Of a stretch of 64,000 bases of DNA, positions 16,904 through 25,056 are shown piece by piece. Every line of letters begins with the position of its first letter. The first letter of the stretch is position 1. The notes below the pieces were generated by a model. It searched no databases. It was not told the DNA's origin and worked only from the letters and a program-made list of their open reading frames with translations. The position numbers and the translations under genes are program-made. This DNA comes from Desulfurobacterium pacificum. Lineage in GTDB: Bacteria > Aquificota > Aquificia > Desulfurobacteriales > Desulfurobacteriaceae. The stretch spans positions 62,001 to 126,000 of the forward strand of contig NZ_FXUB01000004.1 in the NCBI RefSeq assembly GCF_900182835.1, written 5' to 3'.

Positions 16904-17543
16904 AAGGTACGACGGTATCTACTACTATCCTTTCAGGTGCAAAGGTTCTGTAAATAGCGTTAACATACCCATATTTTTCAGCTTTCGCGTCAAGCACATA
17001 GAAAACAATTCAATAATAGCAGATAGGTTCTCTCCTCCCGGAGTGGAAAGCGTCCTCTCTGGGAAGGAGATTTTCCTTCTCAAAGAGATAACAGATAATG
17101 GAGACATAATCCTCCTTAAAGCAACCGTTATAGAATTTTCAAAAGGAAAGGCAAAAATAGAAGTAAACACGAAAGAAAAGTTCAAAGAAAACCGTTCTTT
17201 TGATAGATATTCTTTCTGCCCCGAACATTTAGGTCCTTTTGAAATACTCTCTACCCGTAAAGAAAGACTCGGTGACGCTTATATAAATAACCTCAGTTTA
17301 TCGGGGGCAGAACTATTCACTCTTACCATACCTTCCTCATTGATAAACGTAGGTGACACCCTGCTAATCTCACAGGACAATCGCATGATAAAGTTGCAAG
17401 TATTGAGAAAAAGAGAAAATGAAGCAAGACATATACTCTTTTTCGCCGGAAAGATAATAGAAACAAACTTCAACTTAATGAGCTATTTAATCCACAACTA
17501 TATAAAAGTTGTGAAGGCAATACTTAAACTTCACGAAACCTAA
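16890..17543 (+). CDS. PilZ-like domain protein, putative c-di-GMP effector
   Basis: Predicted 217 residues. The N-terminal 105 residues are beta-rich and resemble the YcgR-N-type partner of PilZ domains. The second half carries the two PilZ signatures: RSFDR (RXXXR, about residue 108) and [11 protein letters not shown] ([DN]XSXXG, about 134). Conserved spacing makes c-di-GMP binding likely. It overlaps the chemoreceptor by 14 nt and converges with mqnC (4-nt overlap). Together with the HD-GYP protein at 30962 it hints at c-di-GMP control of motility. Overall similarity is modest, so confidence is moderate. Confidence 0.6.
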   Translation: MKIGKRYDGIYYYPFRCKGSVNSVNIPIFFSFRVKHIENNSIIADRFSPPGVESVLSGKEIFLLKEITDNGDIILLKATVIEFSKGKAKIEVNTKEKFKENRSFDRYSFCPEHLGPFEILSTRKERLGDAYINNLSLSGAELFTLTIPSSLINVGDTLLISQDNRMIKLQVLRKRENEARHILFFAGKIIETNFNLMSYLIHNYIKVVKAILKLHET

Positions 17544-18619
17544 GCAAAAACTCTCACTCTTTTTTGGTAAAGAGTATCCCTCTGAACAGGTACAAAACCT
17601 GCATCCTTTATCAACCTGACAATCTCTTTAAGTGGCAACCTGTACTTAACTCCCGCAGCAGCTACAACGTTTTCCTCTATCATCAAAGAACCAAAATCGT
17701 TAGCTCCAAACTTTAAAGCAACCTGTGCCATCTTTCCTCCCTGAGTAACCCAGGAAGCTTGAACGTTATCAAAATTATCAAGAAAGACTCTCGCCACAGC
17801 CAAAACCCTTAAATACTTCTCTCCACTGCTCTTTTCTCTTACTTCTTTACCTAACTCCGTGTTATCCGGCTGATAACTCCACGGTATGAAAGCCGTAAAA
17901 CCACCAGTCCTGTCCTGAAGTTCCCTTAACACGTTCAAATGTTCAACGATATCTTCATCCGTATCAACACTGCCAAACATCATCGTTGCTGTCGTCCTCA
18001 AACCCAACTTGTGTGCCGTCTCGTGAACGAACAACCACTCTTCAGTTTTCGCCTTATTGGGTGCTATCCTCTCCCTCACTCTATCAACCAAAATCTCAGC
18101 ACCACCACCGGGAATAGAACCAAGCCCCGCGTCTTTAAGCCTCTTTATCACCTCTTCAACGGTAAGATTGGAAACCCTCGCAATATGAACTATTTCCGGA
18201 GCAGAAAAGCCATGAACGTGAATTTCAGGAAAATTCCTCTTTATGAAGCGCAAAAGTTCCTCATACCATTCAATAGTTAAATCCGGATGAAGCCCTCCCT
18301 GAAGAAGAATAGCAGTTCCTCCCAAATTTACCGTCCCTTCTATTTTCTTCCTTAAAGTATCCCTATCTATAACGTAAGCGTCGGCATCTTCTTTATTCCT
18401 ATAAAAAGCGCAAAACCTGCACTTGCAAATGCAAACGTTCGTGTAGTTTATGTTTCTATCTATCACAAAAGTAACTTCTCTTTCTGGATGCTTTCTATTT
18501 CTCACAAAGTTTGCAAGCTGACCTAATTCCACCAAATCGGCTTCTTTCAGAAGTTTCAGCGCATCTTCAACACTTATTCTTTCGCCACTTAAAACTTTCT
18601 CTTCTATAATCCTATCCAC
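17540..18619 (-). CDS. mqnC: Cyclic dehypoxanthine futalosine synthase
   Basis: Radical-SAM enzyme that cyclises dehypoxanthine futalosine in the futalosine route to menaquinone, the quinone of anaerobic respiration. The cluster motif is NVCICKCRFCAFYR. Family blocks ILLQGGLHPDL, HVHGFSAPEI and SIPGGGAEIL are present. CAFYR and the GGLHPDL block favour MqnC over its relative MqnE. I prefer the GTG at 18619, with GGAG six bases upstream (359 aa), over the ATG at 18652 that lies in the divergent leader. No other mqn gene is in the window. Confidence 0.9.
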   Translation of the reverse strand: MDRIIEEKVLSGERISVEDALKLLKEADLVELGQLANFVRNRKHPEREVTFVIDRNINYTNVCICKCRFCAFYRNKEDADAYVIDRDTLRKKIEGTVNLGGTAILLQGGLHPDLTIEWYEELLRFIKRNFPEIHVHGFSAPEIVHIARVSNLTVEEVIKRLKDAGLGSIPGGGAEILVDRVRERIAPNKAKTEEWLFVHETAHKLGLRTTATMMFGSVDTDEDIVEHLNVLRELQDRTGGFTAFIPWSYQPDNTELGKEVREKSSGEKYLRVLAVARVFLDNFDNVQASWVTQGGKMAQVALKFGANDFGSLMIEENVVAAAGVKYRLPLKEIVRLIKDAGFVPVQRDTLYQKRVRVFA

Positions 18620-18674
18620 GCTTTTCTCCAAAAAGAATAGATTAAAATTCAAAGAAGAGTTTAAGGAGTAAAAA

Positions 18675-19352
18675 TTGACCTGTCAAATATGCGGCGGAAG
18701 CGGATGGATAGTAAAAGAGATTGACGGCAGAAGCGTCAGTTTCAGGTGCAAATGCCAGTTTGAAAAGTTCAGCAAGATTTACCTCAAAAAGGCAGGAATA
18801 CCTAAAAGGTATCAGAATTGCAAATTCTCCAACTACGTTCCGAAAACAGCCTACCAATTAAGAGCTTTAAAGGAGTGTGAAAGGTTTTTCTACCTTTTTC
18901 CGTTCGTTGAAAAGGGGCTGCTCCTGTACGGACCTCCAGGAACAGGTAAAACACACTTAGCCACAGCAGTTCTTAGAAACGTAATAAAGTATAAAGGACA
19001 AAAAGGCGTTTTCTGCGACTTTAGAAATCTTCTCTTAACCATAAAAAGCACCTATGATACCAACGAATCGGAAGTTGAAATAATAGAAAACGTAGTGAAA
19101 GCTCCCCTTTTAATTTTAGACGACGTGGGAGCGGAGAGAAACACCGATTGGGCAAAAGAGAAACTTAACCTTATAATAAACTATAGGTACATAAACAACC
19201 TACCAACAATTATTACAACAAACCTTTCGTTTGACGGAGGGCTGGAACAGTTTTCCTCAAAGTTTGATAGCAGAACCGAATCAAGAATCCATGAAATGTG
19301 CAAGATTATAAAGGTGGAAGGCGATGACAAGAGAAAGACAGATACTCTTTAA
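18675..19352 (+). CDS. DnaC/IstB-like ATP-binding protein, putative helicase loader
   Basis: Predicted 225 residues starting at TTG with AGGAG upstream. An N-terminal zinc-binding segment (CQICGGSG...RCKC) precedes an AAA+ domain with Walker A GPPGTGKTHLA (about residue 83), Walker B LLILDDVGAE (about 150) and a sensor-1 Asn in ITTNLS. This is the layout of DnaC-type loaders of the DnaB helicase; dnaB itself is at 60414. No transposase is adjacent, so an IS21 helper is unlikely. It overlaps nadK by 29 nt. Confidence 0.8.
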   Translation: MTCQICGGSGWIVKEIDGRSVSFRCKCQFEKFSKIYLKKAGIPKRYQNCKFSNYVPKTAYQLRALKECERFFYLFPFVEKGLLLYGPPGTGKTHLATAVLRNVIKYKGQKGVFCDFRNLLLTIKSTYDTNESEVEIIENVVKAPLLILDDVGAERNTDWAKEKLNLIINYRYINNLPTIITTNLSFDGGLEQFSSKFDSRTESRIHEMCKIIKVEGDDKRKTDTL

Positions 19353-20211
19353 AAGAATCGGCATAGTTGCAAATCCAATAAAAACGGAAAGCGGAAAAGG
19401 CGTCAGGAAAATAATAGAAAAGCTGAAGAAATACGACGTTGAAATATACACTGACGAAGAAACGTGCCGTTTAACTGGAAAAGGCTGCAGAGAAAACGTC
19501 AAAGTAGTTGATAGATTGACGCTTCCCGACAAAGTAGATGTCATTCTGGTTTTAGGCGGAGATGGAACATTCCTGACGGTTGCAAAGTTAGTAGATAAAA
19601 AACCTGTTCCACTCTTGGGAATAAACTTCGGAAGACTCGGCTTCCTAACAGAAATCTCTATAGATGAGATAGATACGAGCCTTGACAAACTTATGAACGG
19701 CAAGTTTAAGCAGGAAAACAGACCCGTTATAAGAGTAAAAGTTATAAGAAAGAACGGACACATATCCATATACAGGTGCGTTAACGAAGTTGTAATAAAA
19801 AGAGATACGCTGGCAAGAATAATAGAAGTAGAAGTAAAAGCCGACGGCTCTTACGTTACTACGTTTAGAGGTGATGGACTTATAGTCGCAACACCAACCG
19901 GTTCAACGGCGTATTCTCTCTCAGCCGGAGGACCGATAACGATACCCACACTTAACGTTATGCTTCTTACTCCCATATGCCCCCACACGCTAACTTTGAG
20001 ACCTCTTATTATTCCCGGAGAGGTCTGTCTCACAGCAAGGCTAAAAACGGAAAGTGAAACAGTTATGGTTATATTTGACGGGCAGGAAGGAATAGAGTTA
20101 AGAGAGGGCGATATTATAGAAATAACCAGGTCTCCTTACGACCTTTTAATACTGAGAGACCCGGAAAAATCCTACTATCAAACCTTAAGGGAGAAATTGA
20201 AATGGGGATAA
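19324..20211 (+). CDS. nadK: NAD kinase
   Basis: Phosphorylates NAD to NADP. The 295 residues show the GGDGT ATP loop in LVLGGDGTFLTVA, GINFGRLGFLTEI, the NE-motif CVNEVVIKRD and the diagnostic GDGLIVATPTGSTAYSLSAG. The N-terminal 20 residues before IGIVANP overlap the DnaC-like gene; the start at 19324 has a GGAAGGCG ribosome site. Length and motifs are normal. Confidence 0.95.
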   Translation: MTRERQILFKRIGIVANPIKTESGKGVRKIIEKLKKYDVEIYTDEETCRLTGKGCRENVKVVDRLTLPDKVDVILVLGGDGTFLTVAKLVDKKPVPLLGINFGRLGFLTEISIDEIDTSLDKLMNGKFKQENRPVIRVKVIRKNGHISIYRCVNEVVIKRDTLARIIEVEVKADGSYVTTFRGDGLIVATPTGSTAYSLSAGGPITIPTLNVMLLTPICPHTLTLRPLIIPGEVCLTARLKTESETVMVIFDGQEGIELREGDIIEITRSPYDLLILRDPEKSYYQTLREKLKWG

Positions 20212-20999
20212 TTACAGCAGCTGCAGGTGCATTAACGCTCACGTTAATTCTTTTAAATTCTCTTTCCGGTGGTTTAAAAACGCCAGAAAGCAGCCAGTGC
20301 TACAGAGGCAAGCTTTACATTTCCAACATTGGAAATTTACCGCCGGATAGTAAAGATGGAGATGGATATATAACTTTAGCATCTCTCGACGGGAAAATAA
20401 TTAAAACAAAATTCACGAAAGGTTTAAACGCTCCGAAAGGAATAACCTTTGCAAAAGGAAAACTGTTCGTTGCAGACATAGATACGGTAGTAGTGATAGA
20501 CCCACAATCTGGAAAAATTCTCCGCAAAATCCCCGCCCCCGGCGCCCGCTTCCTAAACGACACAGCATTTAACGGAAAGTACGTCTACGTTTCCGACACT
20601 TTAACCAACACGATTTACCAGGTAGACCCTTCAAATTACTCTGTAAAAGTATTCCTTCAGAACAACGAGCTTGAAGGACCAAACGGCATAGCGTTTACCC
20701 CAAATGGCACGATGATAGTGGTTAGTTACGGCAGCGGAAAAGTTTTCCAGATAAATAGAGACAAATCCTTAAAAGTCCTCACCCAAGTTAGCGGATTCTT
20801 AGACGGCGTTGTGGTTTTAAACGATGGAACTATCCTTTTCTCAAGCTTTTCAGGAGGGAAAATCTACGCATTTAAAAACGGAAAAATAAAGATTTTAAAA
20901 TCTGGACTTATAACCCCTGCGGATATAGGATACTGCGACGGTAAACTTTTCGTACCCGAGTTCAGTGCAAATAAAGTTGAAATCTTCAAGGTAAAGTAA
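20202..20999 (+). CDS. Exported SMP-30/NHL-type beta-propeller protein
   Basis: Predicted 265 residues. Residues 1-24 form a signal peptide or anchor (IITAAAGALTLTLILLNSLSGG). The rest shows repeats of a propeller blade pattern such as GKLYISNIG, GKLFVADID, GKYVYVSDT and GKLFVPEF, with NGIAFTPNGTMIV. This resembles gluconolactonase/SMP-30-like or NHL proteins in the periplasm. Metal-binding and catalytic residues cannot be assigned, so the activity is unknown. It overlaps nadK by 10 nt and ends 1 nt before rapZ. Confidence 0.7.
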   Translation: MGIITAAAGALTLTLILLNSLSGGLKTPESSQCYRGKLYISNIGNLPPDSKDGDGYITLASLDGKIIKTKFTKGLNAPKGITFAKGKLFVADIDTVVVIDPQSGKILRKIPAPGARFLNDTAFNGKYVYVSDTLTNTIYQVDPSNYSVKVFLQNNELEGPNGIAFTPNGTMIVVSYGSGKVFQINRDKSLKVLTQVSGFLDGVVVLNDGTILFSSFSGGKIYAFKNGKIKILKSGLITPADIGYCDGKLFVPEFSANKVEIFKVK

Positions 21000-21000
21000 G

Positions 21001-21882
21001 ATGAAAGAGATAATTATCCTTACAGGCGAATCGGGTTCCGGAAAATCCTCCGCCATGCGCCACCTTGAAGACTTAGGTTTTTACTGCATAGATAACGTCC
21101 CCCCAGACTTATTAAGAAACCTCATAAGGCTCATTGACGACAACGCAGAGATAGAAAAAGCCGTTTTGGTAATGGACATCCGCAATCCTTCCTTCCGTAG
21201 CAATGCAGCAGAGATTCTAAAGAACGTGAAAAGAGATTTCCCGCAGGTAAAACTCTGGTTTTTCACAGCCAACAAAGAGGAACTGATAAAAAGGTTCAGC
21301 GAAACGAGAAGACCACACCCTTTTGAAAGGTATTCTCCTGGTAAAAGTCTGGAAGAACTTATAGAACAAGAGAAGGAAGTCCTGACACCTGTAAAAGAGA
21401 TTGCAGACAAAGTAATAGATACAACCTCCCTTAACACGCACGACCTTAAAAGATTGCTAAAAGAGATACTATCAACGGGGAAACCCCAGCTGAAAGTAAC
21501 CGTTCTTTCCTTTGGCTTTAAAAACGGCATACCGGCATCTGCTGACAACGTATTTGATGTAAGGTTTCTTCCCAATCCCCACTTCGTTCCCGAATTAAGA
21601 CCAAAAACAGGAACAGACAGAGAAGTTCAGGAATTCCTCTTAAAGTTTGAAGAGACAAGAAAGACCCTTGAATATATAATGAATTTTGTAAAATTCACAT
21701 TGCCTTTTTATGAAAAAGAGGGAAAATCCTACATAACTTATGCAGTAGGGTGCACGGGAGGGCAACACCGCTCAGTTGCGTTAGCCGAAATGATAGCTAC
21801 AGAAGTTGCCAAAACCTTTCCCAACTTTGAAGTATTCGTTGAACACAGAGAACAAAAAGAGAGGAGGAAGGTAGAAACTTGA
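21001..21882 (+). CDS. rapZ: RapZ/YvcJ-family nucleotide-binding protein
   Basis: Predicted 293 residues. Walker A is GESGSGKSS at residues 8-16, with YCIDNVPPDLL after it. Family blocks RRPHPF, DTTSLN, VLSFGFKNGIP, NPHFVPELRPKTGTD and the C-terminal GCTGGQHRSVA are all present. In E. coli RapZ delivers the small RNA GlmZ to RNase E; the wider family binds nucleotides and aminosugar phosphates. Whether the RNA role holds here is not known. It overlaps the next gene by 4 nt. Confidence 0.92.
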   Translation: MKEIIILTGESGSGKSSAMRHLEDLGFYCIDNVPPDLLRNLIRLIDDNAEIEKAVLVMDIRNPSFRSNAAEILKNVKRDFPQVKLWFFTANKEELIKRFSETRRPHPFERYSPGKSLEELIEQEKEVLTPVKEIADKVIDTTSLNTHDLKRLLKEILSTGKPQLKVTVLSFGFKNGIPASADNVFDVRFLPNPHFVPELRPKTGTDREVQEFLLKFEETRKTLEYIMNFVKFTLPFYEKEGKSYITYAVGCTGGQHRSVALAEMIATEVAKTFPNFEVFVEHREQKERRKVET

Positions 21883-22391
21883 AGAAGATAATAGTCTGTG
21901 GCAAGTACAACGCCGGAAAGACAACTTTTATCAAAAACATCAATCCAGAAAAATTTACCGGAACAGAAGTAAACGAAATTGACCTTTCAACCCTTTTAGA
22001 AAAAGATACAACCACAACGGTAGGAGTGGAGGTAAACTTCCTCTCCCTCAACGGGTATGAGTTCATGTTTATGGGGGTTCCCGGACAGGAAAGGTTTGAC
22101 TTCATCTGGGAGATAGCAGGCGGAAATTTTGACGGAATCGTTTTTCTACACCCTTCTTACGAAAAACCTGAAGAGTTAGAAAAGATTGTTGGTTTCTTTT
22201 CAAAACTACCAGCCTATAAAGGAGCAGCAAAAAGAATATTTATTACGTTTCCTGATGCTGCACAAAACCCTTCTTCACTCCTTGCTACGCTTAAAAATCT
22301 GAAAATTCCGTTTGAAGTAATAGACCCAAGAGACGGAAACAGAGTAAAAGCGGCAGCCGAAAGCATCGCAAGAGAAATAATTTCTACTTAG
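21879..22391 (+). CDS. Small GTPase (COG2229, MglA/SRPRB-like)
   Basis: Predicted 170 residues, TTG start overlapping the rapZ stop by 4 nt. It has the P-loop GKYNAGKTTFI, a Thr-rich switch I TTTTVGVEV and a switch II GVPGQERFDF in place of the usual DXXGQXR (Asp replaced by Gly-Val). There is no NKXD guanine motif; TFPDAAQ occupies that place. This is the usual deviation of bacterial COG2229 proteins, which often regulate polarity or partner with Roadblock proteins. No such partner is adjacent. Its 3' end overlaps the convergent DUF1847 gene by 8 nt. Confidence 0.72.
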   Translation: MKKIIVCGKYNAGKTTFIKNINPEKFTGTEVNEIDLSTLLEKDTTTTVGVEVNFLSLNGYEFMFMGVPGQERFDFIWEIAGGNFDGIVFLHPSYEKPEELEKIVGFFSKLPAYKGAAKRIFITFPDAAQNPSSLLATLKNLKIPFEVIDPRDGNRVKAAAESIAREIIST

Positions 22392-22956
22392 ACAACAACT
22401 TTCTCTTGTAATATCTGCTATAGATAGCCCCCGCTGGGTTATGGGCTAAAACTCTATCCTTTACTATCAAGGTAGTCACAGGAGCCTTTGAATACTTTTG
22501 AAACAAAATGTCATGACCAACGCAAAGACCTACAACTACGTTAAGTTCTGTTCCTTTCCTATTAAGGACTTCAGCCTGCGCTATCGGGTTGCATACGGCT
22601 TCTTTTTCTTCCGGTCTCATCTTTTCAACATTTAACTCCGATTTATCCACAGCACCCACTTTACATACTACAGAGTAAACTTCAAAACCGGCGCTTTCAA
22701 AAACCTCCGCTATCACTTTAGCCTCGTCAAAAAGCCCTATGCAAAAAGCAATTCCAATCTTTTTAAAACCCATCCGCTTTGCAAATTCCACAATTTCTTC
22801 AATTCTCGTTAACTTCCCGTAAAACTCTCTCTCTATATCGCAGGCAACTTTCAGTAGCTTCTGGTCTTTTTCATCTAAATCCTTAACCGACTCACCAGGA
22901 TAACAAACTTTTCCCTCTCTATAACATTCAGGATTCATGCACCTGTGACACTTCAT
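22384..22956 (-). CDS. DUF1847 metal-binding protein
   Basis: Predicted 190 residues from ATG 22956, preceded by GAGG six bases upstream and starting right after the NifX-like stop. The N-terminus is Cys-rich (KCHRCMNPEC, then VCYPG). Further Cys occur in IAFCIGLFDEA, VVCKVGAVDK, AVCNPIAQA and GLCVGHD. The family has a Cys-rich, likely metal- or cluster-binding N-terminus and no known activity. The close coupling to the NifX-like gene suggests joint work on a metal cofactor. Family assignment is good; function is unknown. Confidence 0.78.
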   Translation of the reverse strand: MKCHRCMNPECYREGKVCYPGESVKDLDEKDQKLLKVACDIEREFYGKLTRIEEIVEFAKRMGFKKIGIAFCIGLFDEAKVIAEVFESAGFEVYSVVCKVGAVDKSELNVEKMRPEEKEAVCNPIAQAEVLNRKGTELNVVVGLCVGHDILFQKYSKAPVTTLIVKDRVLAHNPAGAIYSRYYKRKLLSK

Positions 22957-22964
22957 AAAACACC

Positions 22965-23333
22965 TCAATGCTCTTCTTCGTTAGGCTCCAAAAGCTCCAC
23001 AAGCTCCCCTTTCTTAAACATTTCAATCGCTTCATCTAAAAACTTAACGTTTTGCGGAATTAAATAAACGGTTATTCCCAACTGGTTCCTTATCTTATCA
23101 AAAGCACCAGGTCCCATCTCTTTAACCAATACAGCTTCTACTCCGTTTTCCCTAAACATTTCTGCAATATAGATACCTCTTCCTCTCTCTACGTGAAGTC
23201 CTGGATTTTCCTTCACTTCAACTTTTCCTGTTTCTGTATCAACTACGGCAAAAAGGTTAGACTTACCAAAGTGCGCATTGACCAACCTCCTGCCGTTAAC
23301 CTCAGTCTCTAAAATCGGCACCGCCACTCTCAT
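22965..23333 (-). CDS. NifX/NifB-associated (dinitrogenase cofactor-like) protein
   Basis: Predicted 122 residues from ATG 23333 (GGAGG five bases upstream). It begins RVAVPILE and continues VNAHFGKSNLFAVVD and GVEAVLVKEMGPGAF, the fold of the iron-molybdenum cofactor carrier family (NifX, NafY and many non-nitrogenase homologues). No nif genes are nearby, so it probably binds an Fe-S or other metal cofactor in some other system. The IS605-type element ends about 18 bp upstream of the start, so the original promoter has been moved away. Confidence 0.82.
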   Translation of the reverse strand: MRVAVPILETEVNGRRLVNAHFGKSNLFAVVDTETGKVEVKENPGLHVERGRGIYIAEMFRENGVEAVLVKEMGPGAFDKIRNQLGITVYLIPQNVKFLDEAIEMFKKGELVELLEPNEEEH

Positions 23334-23350
23334 AGTATCCTCCAAATTGA

Positions 23351-23500
23351 GTGAACTACTCCGCCCTTACGGACGGAACTTCTGGTAGAGGATTATCTCC
23401 CCATCCAGAAGACCCGCAAGGGGATTCCTGTTTCAACGAGGGATAGCTAACACTCCCTTTTAGGAGTGCCCCGCCATTGCCCTCTCCACAGGCTTCAGTT
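23351..23500 (-). ncRNA. Candidate omega (guide) RNA of tnpB
   Basis: In studied TnpB systems the guide RNA covers the 3' end of tnpB plus the right end of the element, and its guide is the flanking genome sequence. Here that stretch includes the right-end hairpin at 23361-23376. The flanking guide would be the sequence just upstream of the NifX-like gene (from 23350 down). Position is by analogy; the 5' limit is unknown. Confidence 0.35.
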
Positions 23501-24726
23501 TGGGTCGCTCCAACCCTACCACCCGTAAGGTGGGTGAACCCCTTTCTGAGTATGTTTACGCTTGCGTTGTAATCCCTATCAAGTTCTGTCCCACAAACCG
23601 GACACTTATGTATTCTATCTGCTAATGTTTTAGGAACTTTCTGCCCGCATACAGAACAAATTTGAGTTGTGTATGCAGGGTTCACTCTTACTACCCTTGC
23701 CCCCGCCATTACAGCTTTATAGGTGACAAAGGTGATGAGTGTTCCCCATCCTGCATCAAGTATAAGTTTAGCTAATCTGTTGTTCTCTATAAGTGCTGGT
23801 ATGTCAAGGTTCTCAAAGGTTATCAAGTCATAGTTGTCAACAAGGTATTTTGATAGCTTATGGAGAAAATCTCTCCTTGCGTTCTTTATCCTTTCATGTA
23901 TCTTAGCTACTCTCTTCCTTCGCTTCTCAAAGTTTATGCTTCCTTTTTCTTTTCTGGAGAGCTTTTTTTGTTCTCTTTTGAGCCTCTTTTCCAGCTTTTG
24001 TAAGAACTTAGGATGCTCTATGAATTCCTTTTCGCTTGTTACCGCAAGGTGTTTTACACCTAAATCTATCCCTACCGCTTTTGCTCTCTTTTCTACTTTC
24101 TCTTCTACCTCTTTGAGTATCTGGTCAAGGTCAACTTCTACGCTTACGCATACATACCAGTTCCCGCTTGGTTCTCTCTTTACCGTTACTGTTTTCGCTT
24201 TTGTCCAGTCTATCTCTCTATGGAGTCTTATTTTGAGCTTTCCTATCTTAGGTAAGTGAAGATATGCAAATCGGTTATTTTCCTTCTCTAACTTGATTAT
24301 CGGAACTAACTTTCCTTTTTGTTTCATCCAAACTTGCGGGAATGTGAGAGACTTGCATTTTGCTATCGGTTTCTTTTTAGGATAACCTACCTTTATTTTC
24401 TCTCCTTTCTTCTTCCTCTCTAAATCGTGGAAAAACTTCTGAAATGCTTTATCTACTCTCCTGAGCGTATCTTGAAGGACTTGAGAATGAACAAACTTTA
24501 GTATCGGTTCTTTTTTCTTAAGCTTTGGTAGGTTATTTTGTTGTTCTGAATAACTTACAGTTCTCTCTTCTTCCTTCCAGACTTTTTTCCTTTCTTCAAG
24601 TGCATAGTTGTAGAGCCAGCATAAAACAAAAAGCCAGTTTTCTAACTTATACTCTTGCAGAACAGTAGGATAAGCTCTGAATTTATAGGTGAGCAGGAAT
24701 TTACTTTCTTCTTTGACTCTGGACAT
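23356..24726 (-). CDS. tnpB: TnpB RNA-guided nuclease of IS605-type element
   Basis: Predicted 456 residues. An N-terminal helix-turn-helix-like part (KFRAYPTVLQEYKLENWLFVLCWLYNYA, given in parts) precedes a RuvC-like nuclease. All three catalytic residues are present: Asp221 in GIDLGVKHLAV, Glu305 in ITFENLDIP and Asp385 in LDRDYNASVNIL. The zinc finger is CSVC...CPVC (357-378). The sequence looks intact and full length. The C-terminal 50 residues (TGGRVGATQTEACGEG onwards) are variable, and their DNA probably doubles as the guide RNA, as in other TnpB genes. Confidence 0.93.
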   Translation of the reverse strand: MSRVKEESKFLLTYKFRAYPTVLQEYKLENWLFVLCWLYNYALEERKKVWKEEERTVSYSEQQNNLPKLKKKEPILKFVHSQVLQDTLRRVDKAFQKFFHDLERKKKGEKIKVGYPKKKPIAKCKSLTFPQVWMKQKGKLVPIIKLEKENNRFAYLHLPKIGKLKIRLHREIDWTKAKTVTVKREPSGNWYVCVSVEVDLDQILKEVEEKVEKRAKAVGIDLGVKHLAVTSEKEFIEHPKFLQKLEKRLKREQKKLSRKEKGSINFEKRRKRVAKIHERIKNARRDFLHKLSKYLVDNYDLITFENLDIPALIENNRLAKLILDAGWGTLITFVTYKAVMAGARVVRVNPAYTTQICSVCGQKVPKTLADRIHKCPVCGTELDRDYNASVNILRKGFTHLTGGRVGATQTEACGEGNGGALLKGSVSYPSLKQESPCGSSGWGDNPLPEVPSVRAE

Positions 24727-25056
24727 ATCTCTTTACGTCCTCCAGTTTTACCTACCCAATTGTTGCTATGAAGTACGCCCCATAATTCTATTTTTATAAC
24801 TTCCTATCCAGTTTATATTCCATACCCTCATTCTATATTCAGGACTAACACTCGTCAATAACAATGCTGCAACAGTTCACTCTGTATCTCATCCCTTACG
24901 GAAAGGAGCTTGGAGCGTATCTTAATTAAATTAAATTGTAATTTTCAAATCTATCGGTTTCTCAAATATCGTCCATTCGTTGATTTAAGTCAAGGCAATT
25001 TCGTTTCGGTCCTGCTAATCTTAATAAACAAGAAACTTTATAAGAGGAGGACGCAG
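24727..25056. other. 330-bp gap: element left end and cooS control region
   Basis: Holds no credible gene. The first 180 bp are probably the left end of the tnpB element, with a small hairpin CCTT/AAGG at 24892-24903 region. From about 24905 the sequence is AT-rich intergenic DNA that carries the FNR-like site and the cooS promoter. An ORF extension of cooS to 24910 is open by chance; the ribosome site and family length put its start at 25057. Confidence 0.7.
24980..24993. promoter_or_regulatory. FNR/DNR-type operator upstream of cooS
   Basis: TTGATTTAAGTCAA has perfect TTGA/TCAA arms spaced 6 bp, and reading it from the other strand gives TTGACTTAAATCAA, so it is a near-perfect dyad. Its centre is 41.5 bp before a start point placed 7 bp past TAATCT (25016-25021), the class II activator position. 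A Crp/Fnr regulator with a matching recognition helix is encoded 2.3 kb downstream. On the other strand TTGACT inside the dyad with GATATT 17 bp on could be the lost promoter of the NifX-like gene. Confidence 0.6.

Larger units (their letters stand above)
23351..24905 (-). mobile_element. IS605-type element carrying only tnpB (IS1341-like)
   Basis: The element contains one ORF and no tnpA. On the right, a hairpin CCGTCC/GGGCGG (loop GTAA) lies at the tnpB stop and is followed by TAGTTCAC, a plausible right end near 23351. On the left, 130-180 bp beyond the tnpB start, AGTTCACTC and the word CCCTTACGGA recur (24864-24900), the latter also present in the right-end hairpin. The left boundary is approximate. 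With no transposase, the element depends on one elsewhere. Confidence 0.65.

Noticed and set aside
22965-23333. Nitrogen-fixation gene cluster
   Set aside because: Only a NifX-like carrier is present; no nifHDK, nifB or nifEN nearby, and this family has many non-nitrogenase members.
24910-25056. N-terminal extension of cooS
   Set aside because: Open by chance through the operator and promoter; family length and AGGAGG place the start at 25057.
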